Shown piece after piece: positions 51,846 to 62,517 of a stretch of DNA of 64,000 nucleotides. Source of the stretch: Hippopus hippopus (lineage: Eukaryota; Mollusca; Bivalvia; Cardiida; Cardiidae); assembly GCA_946811185.2 (NCBI GenBank), contig OX328104.1, positions 10,675,918 to 10,739,917 on the forward strand. Reading direction: 5' to 3'. Positions within the stretch are counted from its first letter, which is position 1, and each line of letters opens with the position of its first letter. A program made the position numbers and the translations under genes. Under the pieces are notes generated by a model. It was not told the origin of the DNA. It did not search any database and saw nothing but the letters and a program-made list of their open reading frames with translations.

Positions 51846-52101
51846 TGCTTTGTGAAAAGGGGTTAAAAAAGTATCTGCAATAAAGTATCGACTCATGTCA
51901 GCCTGCGCAGTCTGCGCAGGCTGACATGAGTCGAAACTTTTTTGCTATTTTCTGCATATCCAAAGACCATACTACCCCATGATTCAGTCGGTTGCTAGAC
52001 AAAATGTATTTTATGTATCCATAATCATAATAATGATGAATTCCTTGGTGTATAATGCATCAGATTCATTAAACCTCCTTTTTTTCAGAGCGGTGCTCAT
52101 T
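51846..52101 (+). mobile_element. MITE-C copy with perfect GC-rich palindrome
   Basis: GCTTTGTGAAAAGGGGTTAA start. Core at about 51890-51930: GACTCATGTCAGCCTGCGCA, then TCTGCGCAGGCTGACATGAG, pairing perfectly. End CAGAGCGGTGCTCATTTATG. Confidence 0.87.
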
Positions 52102-52346
52102 TATGAAAGGGTTAACGTTGCATTAGGCAGTAACACGTGTAAACGCGTGTAGTTACATCCATTTTGTTACATCGTATCTCGTTATAACTTGATGGATTAA
52201 ACCTCAAGTTTCCCACTGTATGATTTTATTCAAATGTAGTTGCAATAATGGAGCATTATTATGTATTCATAAATCAACAACACGCACACACAAATAAATA
52301 AATATTCACGCCAGCAAAACACTTTGTACACCTGCTGCAGGTTTAA
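52102..52346. other. No recognised feature
   Basis: AT-rich; the short palindrome ACACGTGTAAACGCGTGT lies at 52135-52152. Confidence 0.45.
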
Positions 52347-52648
52347 AGATTGTATGGTGTTTAACGCTGTTTTTAACATTATTTCAGTTATATAGCGGCG
52401 GCCACCGCACCAATCCATGCTTTCATGGAGTTTCCTTTACCTGGACTCTGCACAATATTCTTTCCAAGCCACTGGCTGCTTTCCCACATAAGCATCGTCG
52501 AAACAATGGTCAGCGATGAGAGAGGTATGAATCCTGTCACAATTACTATCATCAGTCATTGGAAAGAAATTGGCCGAGCTGGGGATCGAACCAGCGACCT
52601 CCTGTTCTTAAGTCCTGTATGCTACCGGCTGAGCTACCGAGACTCGGC
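52347..52648 (-). mobile_element. SINE-S copy, full length
   Basis: Best-preserved head: reverse strand TCGGTAGCTCAGCCGGTAGC, then GGTTCGATCCCC. Tail GTTTTTAACATTATTTCAGT. Confidence 0.9.
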
Positions 52649-53106
52649 ACACTGTAGGGCTCTGCATTCAACTGAAATTCGATTTCAATTTTGTATACGA
52701 ACCCTTTAATTGGTTGATATGTTTTGTCTCAGCCAATCAGAAAGCTCGTTTTAGAAATACAAAACTACAGAATTACTCGGAATGGTATGTTAAAAAAAAA
52801 CCTGTGGAATGAAAACAGTCTGCTAAATCCTTCATAACAACAAAATCGTTTACGCGATGTTTTGTAAAGGCAGTTTTGATTTACAGACGAAAAAGAACAG
52901 GGACCGCGTTATCTGACAAGTTTATCGTTCGGCCTTTGTTCACTACGCACCTGGGTTCGTAATTAAAGTTTGATATTAAATCTACCTCTTAACTTCTAAA
53001 CATCTACTTGGGACGAGGCGTGAGAAATACAGTTTCTGTGTTAGGGCTGCTGTTTTAAGTTGTATAATATAAGACGAGAAATAGAATCGACGGGAATAAA
53101 AATGAC
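52649..53106. other. No recognised feature
   Basis: CAGCCAATCAGAAAGC (52729) echoes the centre of foldback I at 60.8 kb; otherwise unique. Confidence 0.45.
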
Positions 53107-53321
53107 TTAATCCTGTAACAGACGACAAAATTTTAGCCTTGTCCAAATTGAAAGCATTTGCAGACGACAGTTTCACTGTGACTCAATTGGTGCCATTTTT
53201 CTTTGATAGAATAGAAAAAATTGTGGGAAAAGGATAAATGCTGGTTACCAGCATTTTCTCCTTTTCCCACAATGTTTTCAAAAGGGTCCTTTCCCAGGGT
53301 CGTTAAAAGTCGGCATTGTGC
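53107..53321 (-). mobile_element. MITE-A copy, right terminus lost
   Basis: TTAATCCTGTAACAGACGAC; one-base deletion in the left arm (GGATAAATGC); ends at CGGCATTGTG. Confidence 0.88.
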
Positions 53322-53400
53322 CTTCTCTCAAAACCGTACTTTCAGAAGATCTGTAATGGTCGTGTATCTGAATGGTTAGTTAATTCCGTTTCTTTATAAT

Positions 53401-53860
53401 GATTTAATTTTGCATTTATTTACTGTCGCCACCAGTTGCTCGTATGGCATATGGAAGACACCCCGGTTTGATTGATTGATTTATGGTGTTTAACGTCATT
53501 TTTTCAGTTATATCGCCGCGGCCAGTACACCTATCCATGCTCTCCTGGAGTTACTTTTACTTATACTCCGCACAATATTCTTTCCAAGCCACTGGCTGCT
53601 TGCCCACATAACCATCGCCGAAACAATGGTCAGCAATACGAGAGGAATGAACCCTTTTGCAATGACTATGATCAATCCTCGGAAAGAAATTGGCCGAGCT
53701 GGGGATTCGAACCAGCGACCCCCTGTTCTTAAGTCCTGTACGCTACCGACTGAGCTATCGGGGCTCGGCAAAGACACCCGGGACGGCTGTTATTTGTTAT
53801 GTTACGGGGGGGGGGGGGGGAATACAGCAAGACAGAGGACGAAACCCGTTTAAACCTGCA
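53401..53860 (-). mobile_element. SINE-3 remnant split by a SINE-S
   Basis: TTTACTGTCGCCACCAGTTG to GGAAGACACCC, the SINE-S, then ACCCGGGACGGCTG, a G15 run at 53806-53820 and GACAGAGGACGAAACCCG. The order matches the reverse of the copy at 9680. Confidence 0.72.
53467..53770 (-). mobile_element. SINE-S copy nested in SINE-3
   Basis: Flanked by AAGACACCCCGG (53455) and AAGACACCCGGG (53771). The head includes GATAGCTCAGTCGGTAGCG and GGTTCGAATCCCC on the reverse strand. Confidence 0.88.
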
Positions 53861-53888
53861 TTGTTTACTTTTGGCTGTTACTGGACGT

Positions 53889-54097
53889 TTAAGGATAGGG
53901 CACCCTAATGGGATTCTTGTAACATCGCCTTTCATCGTACGGATTCGGCTAGACTCGGGTAATCCGTTATCGATGCGGGGAACCAGCATCTATCGGCCGA
54001 TCGATTAGGGGTCACCCGAGTCTTAGCCGAATCCGTACTTTTTTCGGCGATGAAAGGCGATGTTACAGGAATCCGCATTAGGGTACCCTATCCTTAA
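53889..54097. mobile_element. Family H foldback element with TTAA ends
   Basis: TTAAGGATAGGG and CCCTATCCTTAA bound two arms of about 75 bp (TAACATCGCCTTTCATCG pairs with CGATGAAAGGCGATGTTA). Between them is a loop of about 60 bp. A single copy in this window. Confidence 0.85.
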
Positions 54098-54167
54098 ATT
54101 CAAATATCGATCTTTTTCAATTACGAACAAATATAAAACACACATCGTTTTTCCATGTCTCGGAGGC

Positions 54168-54226
54168 ATATAGATATGCATAATGGCTACATTTCGTGGT
54201 TGCATATCTATAGATATAACAGCTGG
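54168..54226. repeat. Small inverted repeat
   Basis: ATATAGATATGCA and TGCATATCTATAGATAT separated by about 25 bp. Confidence 0.6.
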
Positions 54227-54270
54227 CCCGACTCTTTCCGTGACAAGATTTATTGAAGGTAAATTGATTC

Positions 54271-54505
54271 TTAACTCCACGACAAGAAAATTTTCTTACA
54301 CTTGTCGCAATTGAAGGTATTTTTACAGGACAATTTAAATGTGACTAAAACAATGGAATTTGTGGTTGATATATATGGGGTAGAAAACATTGTGGAAAAA
54401 GGAGAAAATGCTGGTAACCAGCATTTTCTCCTTTTCCCACAATGTTTTCTAACAGGTTTCTCTCAAAGGATCATTAAAACTCGGGACTGTAAGTAAAAGG
54501 ATTAA
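54271..54505 (-). mobile_element. MITE-A copy with flipped hairpin tip
   Basis: TTAACTCCACGACAAG start and AAAAGGATTAA end. The central base is A, not the T expected for this orientation. Confidence 0.88.
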
Positions 54506-55427
54506 AGTGGAGCATTTTACATAAGATAAAAAGTTAAATGTAAGATGGGGATATAAACACAGGCTTGGGCACAGCATAAATTTTCGAAATTCCAGGTGTG
54601 TGGGGAGAAAGTAAGCATCGAAACTTGCTATATTTGCTTGCTATGTGAAATATCAATAAAATCACAGAGCACCAAGCAGTGACTGCGATCAGACTGCTGT
54701 CATAAGCCGGCTGATCTATGGTGTTTAAAATTTATGTTGAGTTGAAAGTACGCCTACTGCGTCACATATAGGACTGTATCTATATTCTTATAACTTCACA
54801 TTTGAGTTTCTGTTTCGACTCGAACATCTTAAAGATACATCTTTACTCGTTTTCATCCAGTTTTTTAACCAATTTCGTCTTTAGTTTATGAAAGTACAAC
54901 CATTCTTGTATCTTCCTGCCAATTGTTGCCCCTGATGGTTGCAAGGTTGCACAGATTACGACGGATAGAAAATGTATATCTTTCTCTGGAGGCTATCCAA
55001 GACATCACTGTGGTTGTTTCCGGTTTAAAATCGGAGAACAAATTCCTCGATTTCTTTATCCATACACCTTATACATGTATATTGATTATTTATATATGTT
55101 TACACATCTGACTAGATTCTACACAATATCAAGTTCTAACAGTGTTTTTCTCTATGGCTGTAAAGATGTATCTTTAATCGTAAATCGACACTCCTTAGTC
55201 AAAGTTTTTTTTTTTGCGCTGAGGGTTTGTTTGCATAGAACAATACAAGAACTATATATATGTATGTTTATCGCATCATTTCTGTGACAACTACCCTGTT
55301 TAATGTACAAGTATCCCAGAGATTATTCCTCTAAAGACTTTACATTCCTTCGGCATATCAAGCATTGTTGTGCACCACGTACATTCCAAAGTTAAGAAAA
55401 TTATACGATGAGCACCGTCTAATAACT
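54506..55427. other. No recognised feature
   Basis: Repeat-poor. Open stretches of 62-70 codons (54923-55287) match nothing I know. Confidence 0.5.
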
Positions 55428-55441
55428 GTGGGGATTGATGA

Positions 55442-55668
55442 TTGTTTGATTGGTGTTTTACGCCGCTTTCAACATTATTTCAGTCATTTCAAGGCGACGG
55501 CGGCTCACATATTCATGTATTGCCCGAGTTTTACCAGTACTAGCCTGGGGCTCTGAAGTGTCTTGCCAAAGGACATTCCTATGAAAAGCCAAGTGGAACC
55601 AGTGAGGCTCGAACCCCGGTTCTCCAAGTCATGGGTCGTACACTTTACCACTGAGCCACACAGGGCCC
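55442..55668 (-). mobile_element. SINE-T copy with target duplication
   Basis: Flanked by GTGGGGATTGATGA (55428) and GTGGGAATTGATGA (55669). Reverse-strand A box TGGCTCAGTGGTAAAGTG and B box GGTTCGAGCC. Tail module GGTGTTTTACGCCGC. Confidence 0.92.
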
Positions 55669-55682
55669 GTGGGAATTGATGA

Positions 55683-56386
55683 AGATTTCTGAATGACTCG
55701 GTGGAAAATGGTGTTAACCCCCCCCCCCTCCATAAATAAACAACACAAACAAACAAACCAATCTTAAACCTATCAACTCTAGAATAGAAAACACGAGCTT
55801 TTTGCATCAGACTAGACTGCACTGAACGTGCCTCTGGATCTCTATCGTCCACTTTCCAATAATTTTAGGTATTTCGTAGATTATGGTCTTAGAAGGTAAA
55901 GTTTATCAAAGCCAGGTGTTCGTTCAAGGAGAAATTTATCTGAGTGTTTATCATTCATTGACCCTATAAGGTGGCCCTGCCTTGCGGCTTTGTTTACCAG
56001 AATAGAACAGAACAGAATATCGTATATTTGACAAAAACTACAGAGTTTACATAGTCATACATATTGTAGGCCTATATAAATTCTACATTATATGCTTTTA
56101 GTCACGCGATTTCTTTCAGTATATTATTTGCATACTGTGTGGTGTCTGTGGTTGTGAGGAAGAACGTCGGCCCCTTAAACAAAAGGTCCCGAGTTCAAGA
56201 CCTGGGAGCGGATGTCAACTTTGGGAATTTTCATTGGCCCACACATTCGGCGCGAGTACTGGTGTAGTTCCCAGGAAGCAGAACCGAGAGAGATTATTAT
56301 AAGTTGTAAGAACTTTTTTCTCAATCGATGTGATATGTTTAAACTAAACTTACTATTCGCAATTCCAAACGGTCTATTATCAAACA
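55683..56386. other. Mostly unrecognised
   Basis: A degenerate MITE-B scrap (TCAGACTAGACTGCACTGAA) lies at 55807; a C9 run at 55719. Confidence 0.45.
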
Positions 56387-56755
56387 TTAAAGTCCCAGTA
56401 AAGGCCAAAATATCAAAGGAAGTGTCATAATACATTTGAATTTAAATCATACCATTTAAAAGTATGGAAAATATTGTGGCGATGACAGTCTGTTATCGTG
56501 TGGTCGGGCCACATGTTAGTCGCTGGCAGAAAAAAATTAAAATCAGGCAAAAAATAAACAAAAGACACGGCTACCTGGTAGGTTTTAACCTAATTTTGAA
56601 ATTGATTTCTCTGTCAGCGAATAATACTCGGACCGACCGCACAATGACAAACTGTCATCTTCACAATAATTTCCATACTTTTAAATGGTATGACATAAAT
56701 TCAAATGCATTTAAACAACCGCTTTGTTTACATTTGGCCCTTATTGTTACTTTAA
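56387..56755 (-). mobile_element. Family G TTAA element, copy 2
   Basis: TTAAAGTCCCAGTAAAGGCC and GGCCCTTATTGTTACTTTAA. It is inverted relative to the copy at 25661, with inner repeats ACCATTTAAAAGTATGGAAA and TTTCCATACTTTTAAATGG. Confidence 0.82.
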
Positions 56756-56842
56756 TTAAGTCAAAAAGTGAAATGGATATTTTCAGTAATGATGGTAATG
56801 AAAGGACAGATCTGTGGAGGGAAATCTCGATCAACTCTGTAT

Positions 56843-56963
56843 AAGATGACACAATTCTAGACCGGTCCAAATTGAAAGCATTTGCGGATAAAAAAAAAGT
56901 AAGCATGGTTCAAATTATGAAATCTGTGTCCAAAAGGATAGAAAACATACCTAGTGGGAAATG
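56843..56963 (-). mobile_element. MITE-A left half
   Basis: AAATTGAAAGCATTTGCGGA and AAAAGGATAGAAAACAT; truncated inside the first hairpin arm. Confidence 0.72.
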
Positions 56964-57057
56964 TCTGTTTAACTTGAAAATGCATCGAGCTTCAAACCTA
57001 AGAATAAGTTTGGTTAGAATTTCTGAACGGTATAATGAGAAAAAATCTTCTAGCGCT

Positions 57058-57108
57058 ACGGAAGAAGGACGAGGAGAAGAAGAAGAAAAAGAAGGAGGAG
57101 GAGGAGGA
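57058..57108. repeat. Purine-rich GAA/GGA tract
   Basis: About 50 bases almost wholly purine on the plus strand, directly before a SINE. Confidence 0.9.
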
Positions 57109-57111
57109 TGT

Positions 57112-57328
57112 GAAACTGGTGCACCTATCCATGCTTTTCTAAAGTTTCTTTCCACAGGTACCTCGCACAATTCTCTTTCCAAGCCACTGGCTGCTTTCCC
57201 ACAAATTCATCGTCGGAACAACGACCAGGAGAGAGTAACGAATCCTGTAGCAATGACTGTGGATTCGATCCAGCGACCCTCCCGTTCCAACTCCTGTAGG
57301 TTATTGACTGAGCTATCGGGCTCAGCCT
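57112..57328 (-). mobile_element. SINE-S copy, tail missing
   Basis: From GGTGCACCTATCCATGC to the head (TGAGCTATCGGGCTCAG). The body is shortened and the B box is GGATCGAATCC on the reverse strand. Confidence 0.8.
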
Positions 57329-57777
57329 GAACGCTACTATGGAAACCTGACTTTGTTGTTGTTTTTTTTATATATATATTACAAATCAGTAGAAATGTGT
57401 TGAAACTGTATAAAACGCTTCATTCATGTCAAATAATCCTGTCTGTAAATGCTAGATCGATAGATAGGCTCAACACAGAAAGAAGTACAAAAACAAAAAC
57501 AAATGCCCATTAAAGAAAAGGTTAAACACGAAGAATACAGACTCGAAACCTTTTTGTCAGAGTGCAGCACGATCCTGTCTTAGTGGGACTTTTTCTTAAA
57601 GCTATTATTGCCCCGTTCTTGTGGCTGGTTGACTTAAAACAAAACCCTACCACGTGCTCGGGAACATTGCCCACAGATAAATCGGATATTTAGCCCAAAC
57701 GTATCTATTACAGCTAATCGAACAATGCTACCACTGTGACATCTAGGTTGAAGTCTTTTGATTTGAACCAAAAGCGT
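57329..57777. other. No recognised feature
   Basis: No shared repeat seen. Confidence 0.5.
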
Positions 57778-58004
57778 TTAACTCTATCCCACACGACAAT
57801 ATTCTAGACGGGTCCAATTTGAAAGCACTTGCAGACGACAAAATTTATATGGCACTAATGATGGGATTTTTGTCAGATAGTCTAGAACACATTGTGGGAA
57901 AAGATGAAAATGCTGGTTAGCATTTTCTCCTTTTTCCACAATGTTTTCAAAAGGCATACTTCTCAGGGTTGTTAAAACTCGGGATTGTGTGGTTAAGGGT
58001 TTAA
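57778..58004 (-). mobile_element. MITE-A copy, short hairpin
   Basis: TTAACTCTATCCCACACGAC to GGTTAAGGGTTTAA. The tip is reduced to AATGCTGGTTAGCATTTTC, so a few bases on each side are lost. Confidence 0.9.
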
Positions 58005-59682
58005 GACCTTTGAATTGTTTCTATTCTATCGAATGGTTACGCTGTTTTGACAATGAGTCAATAAATTGTTACAAATTTATACAATTTTATTCGTTTTGAA
58101 CCTTTTTGGTTTTACAGCGCCATAATATTTAGGCAAAAACGTGGACTTTTGCAGACGGCATAGAACACGATCAGACTGCACGTCATGTGATATTGGATCT
58201 ATACCGCCTGTTCGTGTAGACAAGACAATAACATATACATATTTCTGAGTTTCACGGAATTTGTATGTTTAGCCATCGAAAGAGGTGGGGTTATATAGCC
58301 TCGAGTGTCCATATTCCGTGATGATAAGGAAACAACACGATGAAATTAAGAATTCAGACAAGAACATGAGCTAGATATTACTTACCTTGATAAAAAAATC
58401 ATTTCTGATCACTTTCATATAAAAAGAATAATTTAGATAACAAGTTTCATGTTCAATGTGCATAAATAAAATACATGCCGTCAGCCTTCTTGTGCAAACA
58501 TTGCGTGACCTAATTCCGGTAGCTCGGTAGTATTTACAGCAAAAAGTCGAAGATCTTTGCATTTTTTGCAAAGGAACACTATTTAGATTTAAGAAAAAAG
58601 ATGTAAATTTCTTTTAAATAAGATTATTAGTTGATTTTCACATGTATTTGCCTGGTATTTGTCTGAAAGTCAAGGGCAATAAAACATTCGAATATTGGTA
58701 AGGGTTACGAGCAGAAATACCGTGTGATGTCATCAAACTATGTGCTTTACGAGATGTACACAAAAATCACCGGTTCAAGGACACTCACGGAATAAGGGCA
58801 CTCGACGATACATTTGGCGCAGAAAGAGTTAAACAAAAGTGTTTGGAGCCTTAAAAGTATAACTTAATGGTCGTTTGAGGCAACTAATGGTCGCCTACTT
58901 TTGCCAACAAATTATTAAACTGCATAAACTTTACTAACCTTGAAGTTTTTAAAATCCATGTTTAGATAAAAATACGTCGAATTTCTATCGCTGTGACATC
59001 ATCAAGTTCATTATAACCAAACTGCACGTTTTACCAAGGTTTTAGTGACGTCATTTCTCAGTGACGTCACTTTTCATTGAACTGGGGCACTCAGAAGGGA
59101 AATCAGTCTATTTCGCCATAGTACTCAACTCGTGAGACAATAAATCAGGGAAATTTCGCTAAATACATGTTGGAATGGTAAAACTTTGCAGAATAATACA
59201 TTCATTGTGGCTGTACACATAATACTGTCCACCTTCATAGTTTCGACCTTAATTTCTCGCTTAATTTGTATCCGTTTTTTGCATTCCATGAACAAGATCG
59301 AAGATAAGTTATCGTAGAATAAGATAAACATTGACAACATTTTCCATCCCAGTTAAGAAATGTGCGAAATATAGTGACAAATGACAGAGGGTCATGTGCA
59401 GAAGGTACTGCAGATGGAAAACCTGTCTTATCTAATATGTTACGAAAGCAAAGTTTGTCAAAACCCAAGTGCCTTTGGCATGATCACACCGGATATGACG
59501 CCATGTGTGAAATTTGTGTAGCATTTTTCGATACGTTGTGACGGATATTTTGATTAAAGAGCCTTTGGAATCGCGAACGTCGGTCTAGCATTGCTGATTG
59601 AAAATATCAGTATCAGTTATGAGGGGTCTAGCTAGTTAATATAAACTTAGGAGGAGACTGACTGAAGCCAAAAGTATGTAAA
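58005..59682. other. Longest repeat-poor stretch of the window
   Basis: Only a MITE-B scrap (GATCAGACTGCACGTCATGT) at 58158 is shared with other places. No convincing coding frame on either strand. Confidence 0.55.
58725..59069. promoter_or_regulatory. Cluster of CRE/ATF-like palindromes
   Basis: TGATGTCA at 58725, TGACATCA at 58994, and consensus TGACGTCA at 59046 and 59062. Two perfect sites 16 bp apart in repeat-poor DNA could be an enhancer or promoter. This is inference; no adjacent gene was found. Confidence 0.3.
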
Positions 59683-59883
59683 TTAACTCTTTACCAAACG
59701 ACAAAATTTCAGGCATGTCCAAACTGACAGCATTTGCAGACGACAAATTACATGTGACTTATAAACTAAACCTTGCCTCTGAAATGCTAGAAAACATTGT
59801 GAGAAAAGGACAAAATGCTGATTACCAGTAGTGTCTCCTGTTCAAATGCTTTCTTCCTCAACGTCTTCAAAAGGCTGTGAAGT
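59683..59883 (-). mobile_element. MITE-A copy, old
   Basis: TTAACTCTTTACCAAACGAC start; the right hairpin arm is broken (CAGTAGTGTCTCCTG); right end lost. Confidence 0.82.
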
Positions 59884-59896
59884 ACACGGCTTTAGA

Positions 59897-60085
59897 TTAA
59901 ATGTAATTTTCCAGCCAGTAGAAACACAATACAATTGCGATTGCAGAGTTCTTTTACCTGGAAATATCTCATTGCATCAGACAATATAGATCAAAGGTCA
60001 GACTGCAAATTATGTGCAATCTAATATCTTGATCTACATTGTCCACAAAAGCTCAGCATATCACGTTCTGCAGCCTGTGGGTTAA
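59897..60085 (-). mobile_element. MITE-B copy, diverged
   Basis: TTAAATGTAATTTTCCAGCC to CAGCCTGTGGGTTAA. The hairpin has unmatched changes. Confidence 0.78.
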
Positions 60086-60705
60086 ACAGAAACGCACAAA
60101 AAAAGGTTGTATGAGCAGTTTTCATTACGTTGAAAATGTCTATCGGGGAATCTTTAACACTTTCTTACAAACAAACGTGTTTCATTATACCCGAGTTAGA
60201 AAACATTTTGAAAATCATCGAAGAAATCGCGAAACTCATGATGTATTTTCGCCAAAGCTCTCTTTCCCCCCCCCCCCCCCCCTTGCCTGCCTTCAAACGG
60301 ACAAGTTCAAAACAATCTTCAAAATTAACTTCCTTGGCTTTGCAAGTCTGAATAACAGCTTAAAAGCTTATCTCTTTTGTTAAAGTGTCTTAACAGGGAG
60401 AAGGTTTGACGCACTAAAAGAGAAATAAAATAGTTTTACACCTCCTAGGCCCAGTGGGTATATATAACACAGCTGTAAAATCTACTTAGTTTCAAAGAAA
60501 ATTATGATATAAGAACATTCTGAGCATAATGTGTTCGCTTTATAGCTGAAAGAAATTGGCACTTTTAACCTACTTACAACAAGAGCTTTATACTGCTAGG
60601 CTGATGTTCCTGCCAAGAATGATATAAAAGGCTTACATAGCTTGGCGAAAGAAGTAAAGTAAACTTAGTCACTTTGACATTATCCTGAAAATTTCCATGG
60701 ACAAC
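60086..60705. other. No recognised feature; C17 tract
   Basis: A C run at 60266-60282. A 114-codon open frame (60039-60383) crosses it and the MITE-B end, so I do not credit it. Confidence 0.5.
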
Positions 60706-60890
60706 TTCACCTGGTCTATATCACCAATCATTCTTAAGAACATTCTTGGTCTAATCATAGATTTTAAAAGTGACACGCCTCCTGATTGGCTAAACCATTT
60801 GGTTTAGCCAATCAGAAGGTGTGTCACTTTCAAATTTAGAACATTCTTGAGAATAAGACTAAAAATGTTCTTAGGAATAGCTGGTGAATA
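60706..60890. mobile_element. Family I foldback element
   Basis: TTCACCTGGTC and AGCTGGTGAAT at the ends; arms meet at GATTGGCTAAACC / GGTTTAGCCAATC with a 4-base loop (about 60782-60811). Arms of about 90 bp with mismatches. Confidence 0.8.
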
Positions 60891-61384
60891 CAGTCACTGG
60901 TATAGTGGCAGATAAAATTAGTAGTATAATCTTGGAACTACCCTGTCTGATATTAAACAAGAAATTCTCTGAAACTAGTCGACACAATTTCGGCTTTTTG
61001 GCTCATGTCCCACTGGCTAGAATGTCTATTTCATTATATAACAACCTATATATACTACTCACAATTTGATAGGGATCACTTAGGTATTTAAAAAAGGCTG
61101 TATGTTGCAACTATGCAGTTTTGAATGATAAACATCCTTTTCCAGAAGTAGTATATTTCATCAGTGTAGCGATGTATCGTATTGAAATATCATACCTGAT
61201 ACAGGTCACAAATATTATGTCGGTTGACTTTAATGTTGTGACCTTTAGCAAATTTTGAGTAGTATATTAAACGTCAGCTTTAAATGGTAAGTAAACAGAG
61301 ACAAAAGCGAAGGATCCTCCGTGCTTCAATGCTTTAATATTAAATTTGAAATAATTTAATCCTGGGTCTATCTCTCCTGGTCGT
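60891..61384. other. No recognised feature
   Basis: No shared repeat seen. Confidence 0.5.
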
Positions 61385-61522
61385 GCTGATCACGTGGATT
61401 CCCTCGGGCAAGCCGTAACATGGTCCCAGCATAGTACTGGGAAAAAACACCAGGAAAAGCTTGAAGGATTTCTCTGTCAATTTGATTTGGCTGAAATAGT
61501 GTTCAGAGCGGGTTTAACCCCA
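61385..61522 (+). mobile_element. SINE-T remnant
   Basis: CCCTCGGGCAAGCCGTAACA, AGCATAGTACTGGGAAAAAA and GGCTGAAATAGTGTTCAGAG follow the SINE-T body and tail; the head is worn away. Confidence 0.55.
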
Positions 61523-61539
61523 TAAAAACAAACATATCT

Positions 61540-61728
61540 TTAAAAAAGAAAGACGGCGTAAAATTGCCGGCAAATAGTCAGGTGCCCTTAGAATAAACAT
61601 GTCTACAGTTTTTTACCACAGGGGACCTTAGAATAGCCATGTCTACATTTTTCACCAATCACAGATTTCTATTTACTCATTTGTGATCAGTACCAAAAAG
61701 AAGGTTAAAAGCCAGCACATTCAGCTAC
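61540..61728 (+). repeat. Family J repeat, copy 4, with short duplication
   Basis: CCTTAGAATAAACATGTCTA and CCTTAGAATAGCCATGTCTA occur in tandem; ends AAAGCCAGCACATTCAGC like copy 1. Confidence 0.7.
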
Positions 61729-62183
61729 GCCGAAAAATGGATGCGAACGACGAAAAATGAGAAAAGAAAGCGACGATGTCGTCAGATAATTTGATGCATC
61801 GATTTTCATGCAACGAAATAAACTTTCTACTTCTCCCTTAGGCGTATCGTCTCTAAGCGTAAATAAATTCGGATAAAACATAATCGGATAATCACCTCAT
61901 TACATTTTCCTGTAATGCGCTTCATAGCCAACTAATGAAAACTTAGTATCTGAAAAGGATTTAGATAAAAAGTTCCAAATGAGGAATGTGAATTGCCGTA
62001 ATCATCAATTACTACCTTTAGAAGCCAACACCATGCTATAAACTTCTGAATAGAGAATGTTTCTGTTGTTCTTCATAATGGCAGTAATAGTTAATAAAGC
62101 TAATTAAGACCATAGGTACCTCAACAATTGTTACATCTGTTCATAGATCTAAAGCGTTTTAGCAGGAAAAAATACATACCAGC
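61729..62183. other. No recognised feature
   Basis: No shared repeat seen. Confidence 0.5.
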
Positions 62184-62430
62184 CATGCTTTGTGCAAAGG
62201 GAGACAATGCATCTGCAAAAAGCATCGACCCATGTCAGCAAGCGCAGTCCGCGCAGGCTGATACTTTTTGCTATAGGCCAATTTTCTGCATGTCTTAGGA
62301 CCGGTCTACTTCATGCTTTAGCTGGTTGTTAGATTAAACGTACTTTATGGCTCCATAATCATATGAAGACTGGCTTATTACAATGGATCAATGAGATGCA
62401 TTAAACCCTTTTTGCCAGAGCATGTCTCAA
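62184..62430 (+). mobile_element. MITE-C copy
   Basis: GCCATGCTTTGTGCAAAGGG start, CAAGCGCAGTCCGCGCAGGC core, TTGCCAGAGCATGTCTCAAA end. Confidence 0.87.
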
Positions 62431-62517
62431 ATAAAAGGTAAGATATTTCTTCTATAACCATCAGTATCTTAACAAATTACGCCGGTAACAGCGCGTTAGG
62501 TCCTTGGCCTATTATTT

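Noticed and set aside
52577..52642. tRNA gene on the minus strand
   Set aside because: A and B boxes are good, but the same head recurs in at least six copies fused to a common body and tail. It is a SINE head.
13323..54496. Many short ORFs sharing peptides such as ENIVGKGENAGYQHFLLFPQC and KLKAFADDK
   Set aside because: They are translations of the MITE-A hairpin and its flank in one frame. They occur in every orientation, lack constant starts or ends and are frequently broken.
55606..55668. tRNA gene on the minus strand in the SINE-T copy
   Set aside because: Same reasoning; flanking target duplications show that the whole unit was inserted by retrotransposition.
56464..56844. 126-codon frame
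   Set aside because: Most of it lies inside the family G transposable element.
60039..60383. 114-codon frame
   Set aside because: Crosses the end of a MITE-B and a C17 run giving a poly-proline stretch; looks like chance.
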